In this document: piece after piece, positions 25,334 to 33,050 of the stretch
Layout of the letters: each line of letters begins with the position of its first letter
Numbering within the stretch: the stretch's first letter is position 1
NCBI GenBank assembly: GCA_934699095.1
Contig: CAKUVI010000007.1
Location: forward strand, 1 to 64,000
Reading direction: 5' to 3'
DNA from: an uncultured Bacteroidales bacterium
GTDB lineage: Bacteria; Bacteroidota; Bacteroidia; Bacteroidales; WCHB1-69
Length of the DNA stretch: 64,000 nucleotides
Position numbers and translations under genes: made by a program
The notes under the pieces: generated by a model
What the model was told of the DNA's origin: nothing
The model's database searches: none
What the model saw: only the letters and a program-made list of their open reading frames with translations

Positions 25334-26620
25334 ATGAGAAAATTTTTCAAGACTATATCAACCGGACTCAAGGATACTTTCGAGGTTTTCACCTTGGAGT
25401 TGCACCGTATATTCACAGATGGCGGCGTGATGCTGATCTTCTTCGTGGCGACGCTGCTCTATCCGTTGATTTTCGGGGCTATCTACAAGCATGAGCTTGT
25501 GCGCAACCTTCCGGTGGCAGTGGTTGACGACTCACGAAGTGCGGCAAGCCGTCGCTTCATCCATAAAATAGACGCAACCCCAGAGGTTAATGTCAATTTC
25601 CGGTGCAACACTTTAGAGGAGGCGGAAACGCTGATGCGACAACGCAGAATCAACGGAATATTCTACTTTCCAAAGGAATACAACGACTTGATTGTCAACG
25701 GTGAGCAGGCAAGGCTTTGTCTGTTTTGCGACATGAGCAGCTTTTTGTACTACCGCAGTGTGTTCACAGGGGCAAGTAGCGTGATGCTCGATGAGATGCG
25801 CCACATCCAGTTGGAGCGCTACGCCATGGTTGGCGCTACGGGTGCGGATGCTGAAGAGATGATTGCTGCTATTCCATACGATGATGTGAAGCTCTTCTCG
25901 CCGGCAGGCGGCTTCACCAGTTTCCTTGTACCGGCGCTGCTCGCGTTGGTCATCCACCAGACGCTGTTCCTCGGTATCTGCATTCTGGCGGGAACTATCC
26001 GTGAGGAGGGACAGACGGTGAACGTCATCCCGCAGCGGCTGCGCAACCGAAGCGTCTATAGGGTTGTTTTGGGTCGTGCCCTGGCTTATATCATGATCTA
26101 TATCCCATTGATAGCCATTGATTTGGTGCTGCTTCCAAGGGTGTTCGGCTTGCCCCACATCGGCCGCCTCGGCGACCTTTGCCTCTTCCTTCTGCCTTTC
26201 ATGCTGGCCACCGTCGCTTTCAGCATGACCGTGGGCATGTTCATCCGCGAGCGCGACACGGTGGTGCTCACCTGCATCTTCTTCAGCGTGGTCCTGCTGT
26301 TCCTTTCGGGCGTGGTTTGGCCCCGTTCCAATATGCCTGCGTTCTGGCGCTATTTCTCTTATCTGTTCCCTTCCACCCATGGCATTCAGGGTTTCGTCCG
26401 CATCAATTCGATGGGCGCACACCTTAAACAGGTGCAGTTCGAATATCTCATGCTGTGGATTCAGGCTGGCGGGTATTTTCTGCTGTCGTGCCTCTTCTAC
26501 AGGCTGTTTTTCCTGCATGAAAAACTTAAAGAGTCTGGGAAACTTGTCGAAATTAGAGGAAAAAAGGTATCTTTGCCGCTTCAAAAAAACCGCAGGGCTA
26601 CAGACATTCGGTATGTATAA
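25334..26620 (+). CDS. ABC-2 type transporter permease (second of two)
   Basis: 428 aa, same layout as its neighbour: helix 1 at about 30-50, then a periplasmic domain opening NLPVAVVDDSRSAASRRF and five C-terminal helices with GTIREEGQTVNVIPQRLRNR, VGMFIRERDTVVL and LFPSTHGIQGFVRINSMG. The shared NLP(I/V)AVVD motif shows the two are paralogues that would form a heterodimeric channel. No ATP-binding domain. The 3' end holds a candidate promoter for the next gene. The distinct basic tail (about 405-428) faces the cytoplasm. Confidence 0.92.
   Translation: MRKFFKTISTGLKDTFEVFTLELHRIFTDGGVMLIFFVATLLYPLIFGAIYKHELVRNLPVAVVDDSRSAASRRFIHKIDATPEVNVNFRCNTLEEAETLMRQRRINGIFYFPKEYNDLIVNGEQARLCLFCDMSSFLYYRSVFTGASSVMLDEMRHIQLERYAMVGATGADAEEMIAAIPYDDVKLFSPAGGFTSFLVPALLALVIHQTLFLGICILAGTIREEGQTVNVIPQRLRNRSVYRVVLGRALAYIMIYIPLIAIDLVLLPRVFGLPHIGRLGDLCLFLLPFMLATVAFSMTVGMFIRERDTVVLTCIFFSVVLLFLSGVVWPRSNMPAFWRYFSYLFPSTHGIQGFVRINSMGAHLKQVQFEYLMLWIQAGGYFLLSCLFYRLFFLHEKLKESGKLVEIRGKKVSLPLQKNRRATDIRYV
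26544..26575 (+). promoter_or_regulatory. Candidate internal promoter before the glycosyltransferase
   Basis: CTTG (TTG at 26544-26546) and TATCTTTG at 26568-26575 are 21 bp apart inside the last 80 bp of the second permease gene, about 100 nt before the GT4 start. This would let the GT4 and two-component genes be transcribed without the exporter. Confidence 0.5.
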
Positions 26621-26674
26621 GACAAAAAAGTACGTAATAATCATCAAAAAAACAGTTTATAAAAAAAGCAGAAG

Positions 26675-27817
26675 ATGAAAATCCTATTCGTAATAGACGC
26701 ATACTTTACTAACAACAACGGGACAAGCATTTCCGCGCAGCGTTTCGCGGACGAACTCCGCAAGCGCGGACATGAGGTGCGCATCCTGACCACTTGCAGG
26801 GAAGCAAAGGACAATATCTACGGACTTCCGGAACTGAAAGTCCCCTTTTTTCAAGGGCTGATTTCAAAACACGGCTTCCAGTTCGCCAAATGGAAGCGGA
26901 AAACCATCACCGAGGCGGTGCAATGGGCAGACATCATCCATTGCTACATGCCGTTCGTGATGGAGGCGAAGGCGAAAAAGATCGCCGACAAGTTAGGCAA
27001 GCCCTCCACAGCCGCCTTCCATATCCAGCCTGAAAACATCACCTCCAGCATCGGCTTGGGGAACATCGCCTGGGTCAACAACGCCATTTTCAGACTGTTC
27101 CGCAACACCACCTACAACCATTACGACCATGTGCACACTCCGTCGCAGTTCATGGCCGGCGAAATCGAGAAGCGCGGCTACACGGCCAAGATTCATCCCA
27201 TCTCCAACGGCATCCAGTCGGACTTCACTTGGACGAAAACGCCCAAGAGCCCGGAATATGCCGACAAAATCCTCATCATGATGGTGGGACGTCTGGCCGG
27301 CGAAAAGCGGCAGGACCTCATCATCAATGCCCTGCAATACTCCAAATACGGTGACAAAATCCAACTGGTGTTCGCCGGGAAAGGACCTAAATACAAACAG
27401 TATTATAAACTGGGTCAAAAACTCAAAAACCCGCCAATCTTCACCTATCTCACTAAGGATGAACTTCTTAACCTCTTGGGACAGTGTGATTTATATGTCC
27501 ACGCCTCTGACATGGAGTCCGAGGCCATTTCCTGCATCGAGGCCTTCGCCACGGGGCTCGTGCCCGTCATCTCCGACAGCAGTCTTTCGGCTACGAAGCA
27601 GTTCGCTCTCGACAACCGGAGCCTTTTCAGGGCCGGCGACCCCAAGGACCTGGCACGCGCCATCGACTACTGGCTCGACAACCCTGATGAGAAGCATCGA
27701 ATGGAGAAGATCTATTCTGAATCGGCAAAGGAATACTCCATCGATAATTCCATTGACCAATTTGAAGCGATGCTGAAAGAGGCTATTGCCGATTACGAAA
27801 AAAACAAACGTGGCTAA
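26675..27817 (+). CDS. GT4-family glycosyltransferase
   Basis: 380 aa. GT-B fold: the N-terminal domain opens MKILFVIDAYFTNNNGTSIS and contains ADIIHCYMPF; the C-terminal domain has LIMMVGRLAGEKRQDLIINA (about 205-225) and the nucleotide-sugar site ASDMESEAISCIEAFATGLVPVIS (about 277-300) with the family's EAxxxGxPVI-like motif. It transfers a sugar from a nucleotide donor in the cytoplasm, often to a lipid acceptor. It lies between the exporter permeases (54 nt gap) and the LytS-type kinase (30 nt gap), so a link between a glycosylated product and the exporter is possible but unproven. Confidence 0.93.
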   Translation: MKILFVIDAYFTNNNGTSISAQRFADELRKRGHEVRILTTCREAKDNIYGLPELKVPFFQGLISKHGFQFAKWKRKTITEAVQWADIIHCYMPFVMEAKAKKIADKLGKPSTAAFHIQPENITSSIGLGNIAWVNNAIFRLFRNTTYNHYDHVHTPSQFMAGEIEKRGYTAKIHPISNGIQSDFTWTKTPKSPEYADKILIMMVGRLAGEKRQDLIINALQYSKYGDKIQLVFAGKGPKYKQYYKLGQKLKNPPIFTYLTKDELLNLLGQCDLYVHASDMESEAISCIEAFATGLVPVISDSSLSATKQFALDNRSLFRAGDPKDLARAIDYWLDNPDEKHRMEKIYSESAKEYSIDNSIDQFEAMLKEAIADYEKNKRG

Positions 27818-27847
27818 AGGGTTAACATATATAGATTTCCAAGTTTT

Positions 27848-28987
27848 ATGTTGAGCAGAGAACGCATTAAGTCGGTTGTTAAGCAGACACCAGCTATTTT
27901 GAATCGCAAGAGTCTTGAAAGGCTGAAGCCGCTGCGTATATTCACCCCATTCACGGTAAGGAATGCGCTCTTCATGTCCATCCCGACTGGCATCATCCTG
28001 ACAGTGATCATGCTGTTGGGGAAACTTAACACGCAGACCTGGACAGTGGCTCAGGATTTCCATTTCGTGCTGACTCTTTCGTTGAATTGCGCGCTGTTTT
28101 TCCTGCTCTTCCTGTATGTCTTCAGTATTATAAAAAGCGGTATGAGCGTGGCATGGCGTTTTGCTTTGGCCACAGTAGGGGCTTTGGCCATAGCCGCATC
28201 CTTCTCGCTGCTCTCCAACTGGTTGAAAAACATGATGTATGAAGGTCAACTGTTGGAACATCTTGGAAGTAACGTTTTGAAAGACAGTTTGATTGCTGTG
28301 ACCACAATCATGATAACGGTGCTGATTTACATGCTCAGTCGGCGTCATCAGATGGAGATGGAAAACGAACGTCTGCAGGCTGAGAATCTCTTGATTCGTT
28401 ATGAAACACTTGAAAACCAGCTGGATCCGCACTTTCTGTTCAATTCGTTGAACACGTTAAGTGGACTTATCGGGACTGACGATGACAAGGCTCAGGAGTA
28501 TCTTATGCAGCTGGCCTCCACTTACCGATATACGATTCAGCAGAACAAGCTGGTGCCTTTGGCCGACGAGCTCGCTTTCGCTAACGCCTACCTCTACATG
28601 ATGAACATTCGATACGGCGATAATCTCACGGTCATTCGTCAGCTTGACGATGTGCAAAACGGCTATTACGTGGTGCCTATCAGCGTTCAGCTGCTTATTG
28701 AGAACGCCATCAAGCATAATGTTGTCAGCAACCGACACCCGCTCACCATCATGATGGAGTCCACCGGCCATGGCAGTCTGCGCATCAGCAACTCGCTGTG
28801 CCCAAAAGAGGACGATACTTCCTCCGAGGGCATCGGACTCTCCAATATGGACAAACGCTACCAGCTGATTGCAGGCGAGCATATCTCGGTGAACAACGAT
28901 GGACAGTCATTTTCTGTGGAAATCCCCCTCATCACGGCTCAAAAGGCAGAGACCATTCTCTCTGAACTTGGCGAGGAGGCAGGGTAG
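27848..28987 (+). CDS. LytS/YehU-type sensor histidine kinase
   Basis: 379 aa. Four hydrophobic helices in the first half (about 42-160) form a membrane input domain with no large external loop, suggesting it senses a membrane signal or lipid. A short coiled coil (MEMENERLQAENLLIRYETLEN) leads to the His_kinase domain, with phosphoacceptor His195 in LDPHFLFNSLNTL, then an ATPase domain with the N box IENAIKHNVV and EGIGLSNMDKRYQL. It pairs with the LytTR regulator 61 nt downstream. Confidence 0.94.
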   Translation: MLSRERIKSVVKQTPAILNRKSLERLKPLRIFTPFTVRNALFMSIPTGIILTVIMLLGKLNTQTWTVAQDFHFVLTLSLNCALFFLLFLYVFSIIKSGMSVAWRFALATVGALAIAASFSLLSNWLKNMMYEGQLLEHLGSNVLKDSLIAVTTIMITVLIYMLSRRHQMEMENERLQAENLLIRYETLENQLDPHFLFNSLNTLSGLIGTDDDKAQEYLMQLASTYRYTIQQNKLVPLADELAFANAYLYMMNIRYGDNLTVIRQLDDVQNGYYVVPISVQLLIENAIKHNVVSNRHPLTIMMESTGHGSLRISNSLCPKEDDTSSEGIGLSNMDKRYQLIAGEHISVNNDGQSFSVEIPLITAQKAETILSELGEEAG

Positions 28988-29048
28988 GAGAGAAAACAAA
29001 GTCAATTTCTAAAGTCTCAATTTTCTAATCATTAATCAGAATCCACCA

Positions 29049-29819
29049 ATGAGAAAAGTAGTAATCATAGAGGACGAAGCCATTGCGGCGCAAAAACTCA
29101 CACATTTGCTTGGCGAGGTGTCGCCAGAGACTGTGGTGGAGCAGGTCTTGCAGTCTGTGGAAGAGTCCGTTGAGTGGTTTTCCGCACACCCTTTCCCCGA
29201 TTTGGTGTTCATGGACATCCACTTGGCAGACGGCAGCGCATTCCGGATCTTCGACAAGGTGTCGTTTCCGTGTCCGATTATCTTCACCACGGCCTACGAC
29301 CAGTACGCCCTTCAGGCCTTCAAGGTTAACAGCATCGACTACCTGCTCAAGCCCATCGGCAAGGAGGATTTGCAACGGGCGTTAGATAAGTGGGCGGCTT
29401 TGTCGGGTAAAGATATTGAAATATCTGGAAATCAGCAACTTGATACGCTTATTGAGATGTTTAATCAGCAGTCGAGGCGGTACCCGTCATACTTTCTCAT
29501 ACCTGTCAAGGACAAATTAGTGCCGTTGGCGGTCGGTGAGATTGCCTGTTTCTACTTGGAGGACAAGGTATCGCGAGCGCTGACATACTCGGGCAAGACC
29601 GTGGTGATAGGGAAACCTTTGGATGTGATTGCCGAGCAGTTGGACCCCGGGATGTTCTTCCGTGCCAACCGCCAGTTCGTGGTGGCGCACAAGGCCATCG
29701 AAGGAATAACCGTCTGGTTTGGCGGGAAACTGCGCCTCACGCTTTCGGTGCCCGTACCTGAGGAGATCACTATCAGCAAGTCGCGCGTCCCCGAATTCAA
29801 GGAATGGTACATGCAGTGA
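29049..29819 (+). CDS. LytTR-family response regulator
   Basis: 256 aa. A receiver domain (about 1-120) has acidic residues in IIEDEAIA, phosphoacceptor Asp56 (LVFMDIHLADG), a Thr in IFTTAYDQYA and Lys in YLLKPIGKED. A LytTR DNA-binding domain (about 150-256) carries FFRANRQFVVAHKAIEGI. Such regulators bind spaced direct repeats upstream of target promoters; an exact repeat of this kind is at 21523-21554 before tolC. The kinase upstream is its probable partner. Regulation of the exporter is inferred from proximity and this site. Confidence 0.96.
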   Translation: MRKVVIIEDEAIAAQKLTHLLGEVSPETVVEQVLQSVEESVEWFSAHPFPDLVFMDIHLADGSAFRIFDKVSFPCPIIFTTAYDQYALQAFKVNSIDYLLKPIGKEDLQRALDKWAALSGKDIEISGNQQLDTLIEMFNQQSRRYPSYFLIPVKDKLVPLAVGEIACFYLEDKVSRALTYSGKTVVIGKPLDVIAEQLDPGMFFRANRQFVVAHKAIEGITVWFGGKLRLTLSVPVPEEITISKSRVPEFKEWYMQ

Positions 29820-29839
29820 AGATCCCGGTGTGGAAAAGT

Positions 29840-29872
29840 TTTGCCTGACTCAAATAATTTTTTTTATCTTTG
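29840..29872 (+). promoter_or_regulatory. Near-ideal Bacteroidetes promoter
   Basis: TTTG at 29840-29843 and TATCTTTG at 29865-29872 are separated by 21 bp. It starts the transcript of the DUF975-type gene, about 25 nt before its ATG, and separates it from the two-component operon. Confidence 0.8.
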
Positions 29873-29901
29873 CAGATTGAAATTTCTAAAACTCAATCAT
29901 T

Positions 29902-30582
29902 ATGATAAGGATAGGAGAATTAAAAGACGAGGCTATCGCGGTGTTGAACGGCAAATGGTCCTCATTTGTAGGACTTACCTTTGTGTATATGCTCATTGCT
30001 ATGGTTATAGCTGTTCCATCAAATGCTGCTTCTCTTATGCAGGGTTCTTTCATGAACAGAATGGCCGTCATACTTACATGTGTCGGCATTGTCATCTCTT
30101 TCTTGATGGTTCCTATGCAGTTTGGATATTATCTTGCCCACATGAATGCCTCCCGGCAGGATATGCCGGCCGAAATAGGCGACCTTTTTGCATGCTATCC
30201 TAATATCTTGAAAATTATAGGCACCTGCCTTTTGCTCGGAGTCATTTGTGTTGTCGGCTTCGCCCTGCTGATTGTTCCCGGTATCATTTTTGCCCTGATG
30301 TACTCAATGGTGCCATTCATCTTGATAGACAATCCGGAAATGTCAATATTGGATGCATTCAAAAAGAGCCGCGAGATGATGCGCGGTCATAAACTCTATT
30401 ATCTGCTTTTGAATCTTAGCTTCTTGGGTTGGATGTTGTTGGCAATTCTCTCATTTGGTCTCGGTCTTTTGTGGCTTATGCCATACATGATCATGACTGA
30501 ATTCAAATTTTACGAGCATCTTTGCAAAGAAGATTCCCAAGAGGAGTTTATCGATTTTGTGAAAGATACAGAAATGGCTTAA
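29902..30582 (+). CDS. DUF975-type integral membrane protein
   Basis: 226 aa with about five to six transmembrane segments. The N-terminus (IRIGELKDEAIAVLNGKWSSF) is the opening typical of DUF975 proteins, followed by helices at about 27-47, 51-75, 97-120, 125-140 and 167-192. DAFKKSREMMRGHKLYYLLL marks the conserved loop before the last helices. The function of this family is not known to me. It precedes the GH20 gene by 18 nt and shares its promoter. Confidence 0.85.
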   Translation: MIRIGELKDEAIAVLNGKWSSFVGLTFVYMLIAMVIAVPSNAASLMQGSFMNRMAVILTCVGIVISFLMVPMQFGYYLAHMNASRQDMPAEIGDLFACYPNILKIIGTCLLLGVICVVGFALLIVPGIIFALMYSMVPFILIDNPEMSILDAFKKSREMMRGHKLYYLLLNLSFLGWMLLAILSFGLGLLWLMPYMIMTEFKFYEHLCKEDSQEEFIDFVKDTEMA

Positions 30583-30600
30583 AAATCAGCTTTTTTATCT

Positions 30601-32967
30601 ATGAAAAATCTCTTTTCTGCACTTCTTAGCGTAGCTCTTGTTGTATTAATTTGTTCTTGTAAGAATTTTTCCAGCAAGTTCTTGGGCTTTGCCAACCTTA
30701 CGGCTTTCCCTGTTACAGCCAACTATAATGTGATTCCATTGCCGGATAGTATTGTCCTGTCGAATCAAAAACAGTTCAAATTCACTGGCAGGCTTCCGAT
30801 ATTTTACAAAGAATCCGATTCTCTCAAGAGGGAGGCTGAGTTTTTGCGCGAGTATGTGCAGGACATCACAAACGACAAGCATAAGGTGAAGACCTTCACT
30901 TCGATGAAGGATGCCGGCATCTATCTTTGCGTTGACAGAAACAAGTGTCCCAAGGCAGAGTCCTACGTTATCGACATAGATTCTTCAAAGATAGTGGTGA
31001 CGGGCGGAGACGCGGCCGGCGTGTTTTATGGCATACAGACTCTGAGGAAGAGCATTCCGGCGGATGAGGTCATCGACGTTGTGCTTTTCCCGAGCGGTCG
31101 TGTCAGCGATTATCCGCAGTTCTCATACAGGGGGATGCACTTGGATGTGAGCCGCCATTTCATGACTCTGGATTCGGTGAAGAGGTATATCGACATGATG
31201 GCGATGCATAATATCAACAAGTTCCACTGGCATCTGACCGACGACCAGGGGTGGCGCATCGAAATCGACAAATATCCGAAGCTGACGAAGGTGGGGGCGT
31301 GGCGCAGCGGCACCGTCTTAGGCAGGAATACAAATAAATACGACAATGTCAAGCACGGCGGATTTTACACCAAGGCTCAGTTGCGCGAGCTGGTAGAATA
31401 CGCCGCTGAACGCCATATAACCGTGATTCCCGAGTTTGACCTTCCGGGACACACGCAGTCGCTGCTTGCGGCCTATCCGCAGTTCGGCTGCACCGGCGGC
31501 CCTTACGAGGTCTGGAAGCGCTGGGGCGTCACCGATGAGGTTGTCTGTGCAGGCAACGAGGAATCCATGCAGTGCCTGGAGGACATCCTGAATGAAATCA
31601 TGGACATATTCCCATCCGAAATTATCCATATCGGCGGCGATGAATGCCCCAAAACCCGTTGGCATGAATGCCCTAAGTGCCAGGCCAAAATCAAGGAACT
31701 GCACATTAAGGCATCCGGCGGTTTCTCCCCTGAGGACTATCTTCAAAGCTACGTCATGAACAGGATGGAGAAGGTTGTGAAGGCCCGCGGGCGCAAGATC
31801 ATCGGCTGGGATGAGGTCTTGGACGGCAACATCAGTCAAAGCGCCATGATTATGAGCTGGCGCGGCACCGAAGGCGGTATAAAAGCCGCTAATAACGGAC
31901 ATGATGTCGTGATGACACCAGGCGACTACCTCTATTTCAGCCAGGGACAGTCGCTCGAACCCGAAAAGGAACCCGTGTTCGCCGACGGCTACCTGCCCGT
32001 GGAACGCGTCTATTCGTTCAACCCGATTCCAGATGAACTTCCCGAAGAGGCTAAGAAGCATATCGTGGGCGTACAAGCCAATATCTGGTCGGAATACATT
32101 CCCTACTTCAAACATGCAGAATACGACGCTCTACCAAGAATGGCGGCCCTGGCTGAACTCCAGTGGTGCAGACCCGAGAAACGCAATTACAAGCAGTTTG
32201 TGGACCGCTGTTTCAGAATGGCCGACCTGTATGCTGTGTATAACTACAACTACGCCACTCATATCTTTGATTTACAGGTCGATATAAAGCCTGATTTCTC
32301 TGATAAGTGCATAAGGGTCAATATGTCGAAATTCGGTGAAGGCGATATCTTCTACACTCTCGATGGCACCAAACCGGATGACAAGGCGCATCGTTATACA
32401 AAACCTGTGGAGATTCGTGAGAATACTAAATTCTGGGCAAGGTTGATAAGGAAAGATGGTGAAACTGACGACTACAAATGTGAATTCGACTTCTCAAAGG
32501 CTTCCATGAAGCCTGTCAAACTGAAGACACCGCCGCATCAGAACTACTCCTATGCCGGCGCCCCCACTTTGGTGGACGGCCTGCACGGAAACAGCAACTA
32601 CCGCACCGGCAGATGGATAGGCTTCTGGGGAACACCGCTCGAGGCTACCGTGGATTTCCAGAATCCGACAGAGGTGAGCAGCGTCAAGTTCTCGTCGATA
32701 ATCCATATCAACGACTGGATCTATAATCCTAAAAGCTGCGTGGTGATGGTGTCGAACGATGGCAAGACATTCAGGAAGGTGGCCTCCGACGACTATCCAC
32801 TCGCCCCATTTGACTCGCAGAACAGCATCGAAAAATACGAACTCGATTTCGACCAGGTTAAAACCCGTTATGTGAAGGTAATCATAACCGGTCACCAACT
32901 ACCGGAAAAACACACTGGCTATGGTTATCCGGCGTGGCTCTTCGTTGACGAGATAGAAATTGATTGA
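30601..32967 (+). CDS. GH20 beta-N-acetylhexosaminidase lipoprotein
   Basis: 788 aa. A lipoprotein signal (Cys20, LICSC) places it on the cell surface or periplasm. A GH20b domain (about 40-165) precedes the catalytic barrel (about 170-520) with FHWHLTDDQGWRIEI, VIPEFDLPGHTQSLLAAYP and the catalytic Asp347-Glu348 pair in IIHIGGDECPKTRW. The C-terminal region has a chitobiase-type domain (near 575-640) and an F5/8 C-type carbohydrate-binding domain (near 650-788). It removes terminal beta-GlcNAc or GalNAc from glycans by substrate-assisted catalysis. Released sugars could feed the ROK kinase and NagB-like genes downstream. Confidence 0.96.
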   Translation: MKNLFSALLSVALVVLICSCKNFSSKFLGFANLTAFPVTANYNVIPLPDSIVLSNQKQFKFTGRLPIFYKESDSLKREAEFLREYVQDITNDKHKVKTFTSMKDAGIYLCVDRNKCPKAESYVIDIDSSKIVVTGGDAAGVFYGIQTLRKSIPADEVIDVVLFPSGRVSDYPQFSYRGMHLDVSRHFMTLDSVKRYIDMMAMHNINKFHWHLTDDQGWRIEIDKYPKLTKVGAWRSGTVLGRNTNKYDNVKHGGFYTKAQLRELVEYAAERHITVIPEFDLPGHTQSLLAAYPQFGCTGGPYEVWKRWGVTDEVVCAGNEESMQCLEDILNEIMDIFPSEIIHIGGDECPKTRWHECPKCQAKIKELHIKASGGFSPEDYLQSYVMNRMEKVVKARGRKIIGWDEVLDGNISQSAMIMSWRGTEGGIKAANNGHDVVMTPGDYLYFSQGQSLEPEKEPVFADGYLPVERVYSFNPIPDELPEEAKKHIVGVQANIWSEYIPYFKHAEYDALPRMAALAELQWCRPEKRNYKQFVDRCFRMADLYAVYNYNYATHIFDLQVDIKPDFSDKCIRVNMSKFGEGDIFYTLDGTKPDDKAHRYTKPVEIRENTKFWARLIRKDGETDDYKCEFDFSKASMKPVKLKTPPHQNYSYAGAPTLVDGLHGNSNYRTGRWIGFWGTPLEATVDFQNPTEVSSVKFSSIIHINDWIYNPKSCVVMVSNDGKTFRKVASDDYPLAPFDSQNSIEKYELDFDQVKTRYVKVIITGHQLPEKHTGYGYPAWLFVDEIEID

Positions 32968-32978
32968 TGTTTGCAACA

Positions 32979-33011
32979 TTTGTTTTTCTTTTTCGTTTGT
33001 TTATATGTTTG
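32979..33011 (+). promoter_or_regulatory. Promoter of the T9SS type-B cargo gene
   Basis: TTTG at 32979-32982 and TATGTTTG at 33004-33011 (TAnnTTTG) with a 21-bp spacer, 40 nt before the ATG at 33051. It lies past the GH20 stop, and upstream in-frame ATG codons fall on it. Confidence 0.65.
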
Positions 33012-33050
33012 AAGGACAATAAAGAAAAGATTGAAAATAAATTTACAAAA

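Noticed and set aside
25613..26647. 344-aa open frame antisense to the second permease
   Set aside because: Composition is His/Gln/Arg-rich and without domains, and the sense strand has a clear ABC-2 permease. A shadow of codon bias.
27491..28432. 313-aa antisense frame over GT4 and kinase
   Set aside because: It crosses two well-supported genes and an intergenic gap; no recognisable protein features.
21482..29819. Recent horizontal transfer of the exporter cluster because of higher GC
   Set aside because: GC looks raised by eye in hlyD and permease genes, but no tRNA, integrase, repeats or boundary were found; not enough evidence.
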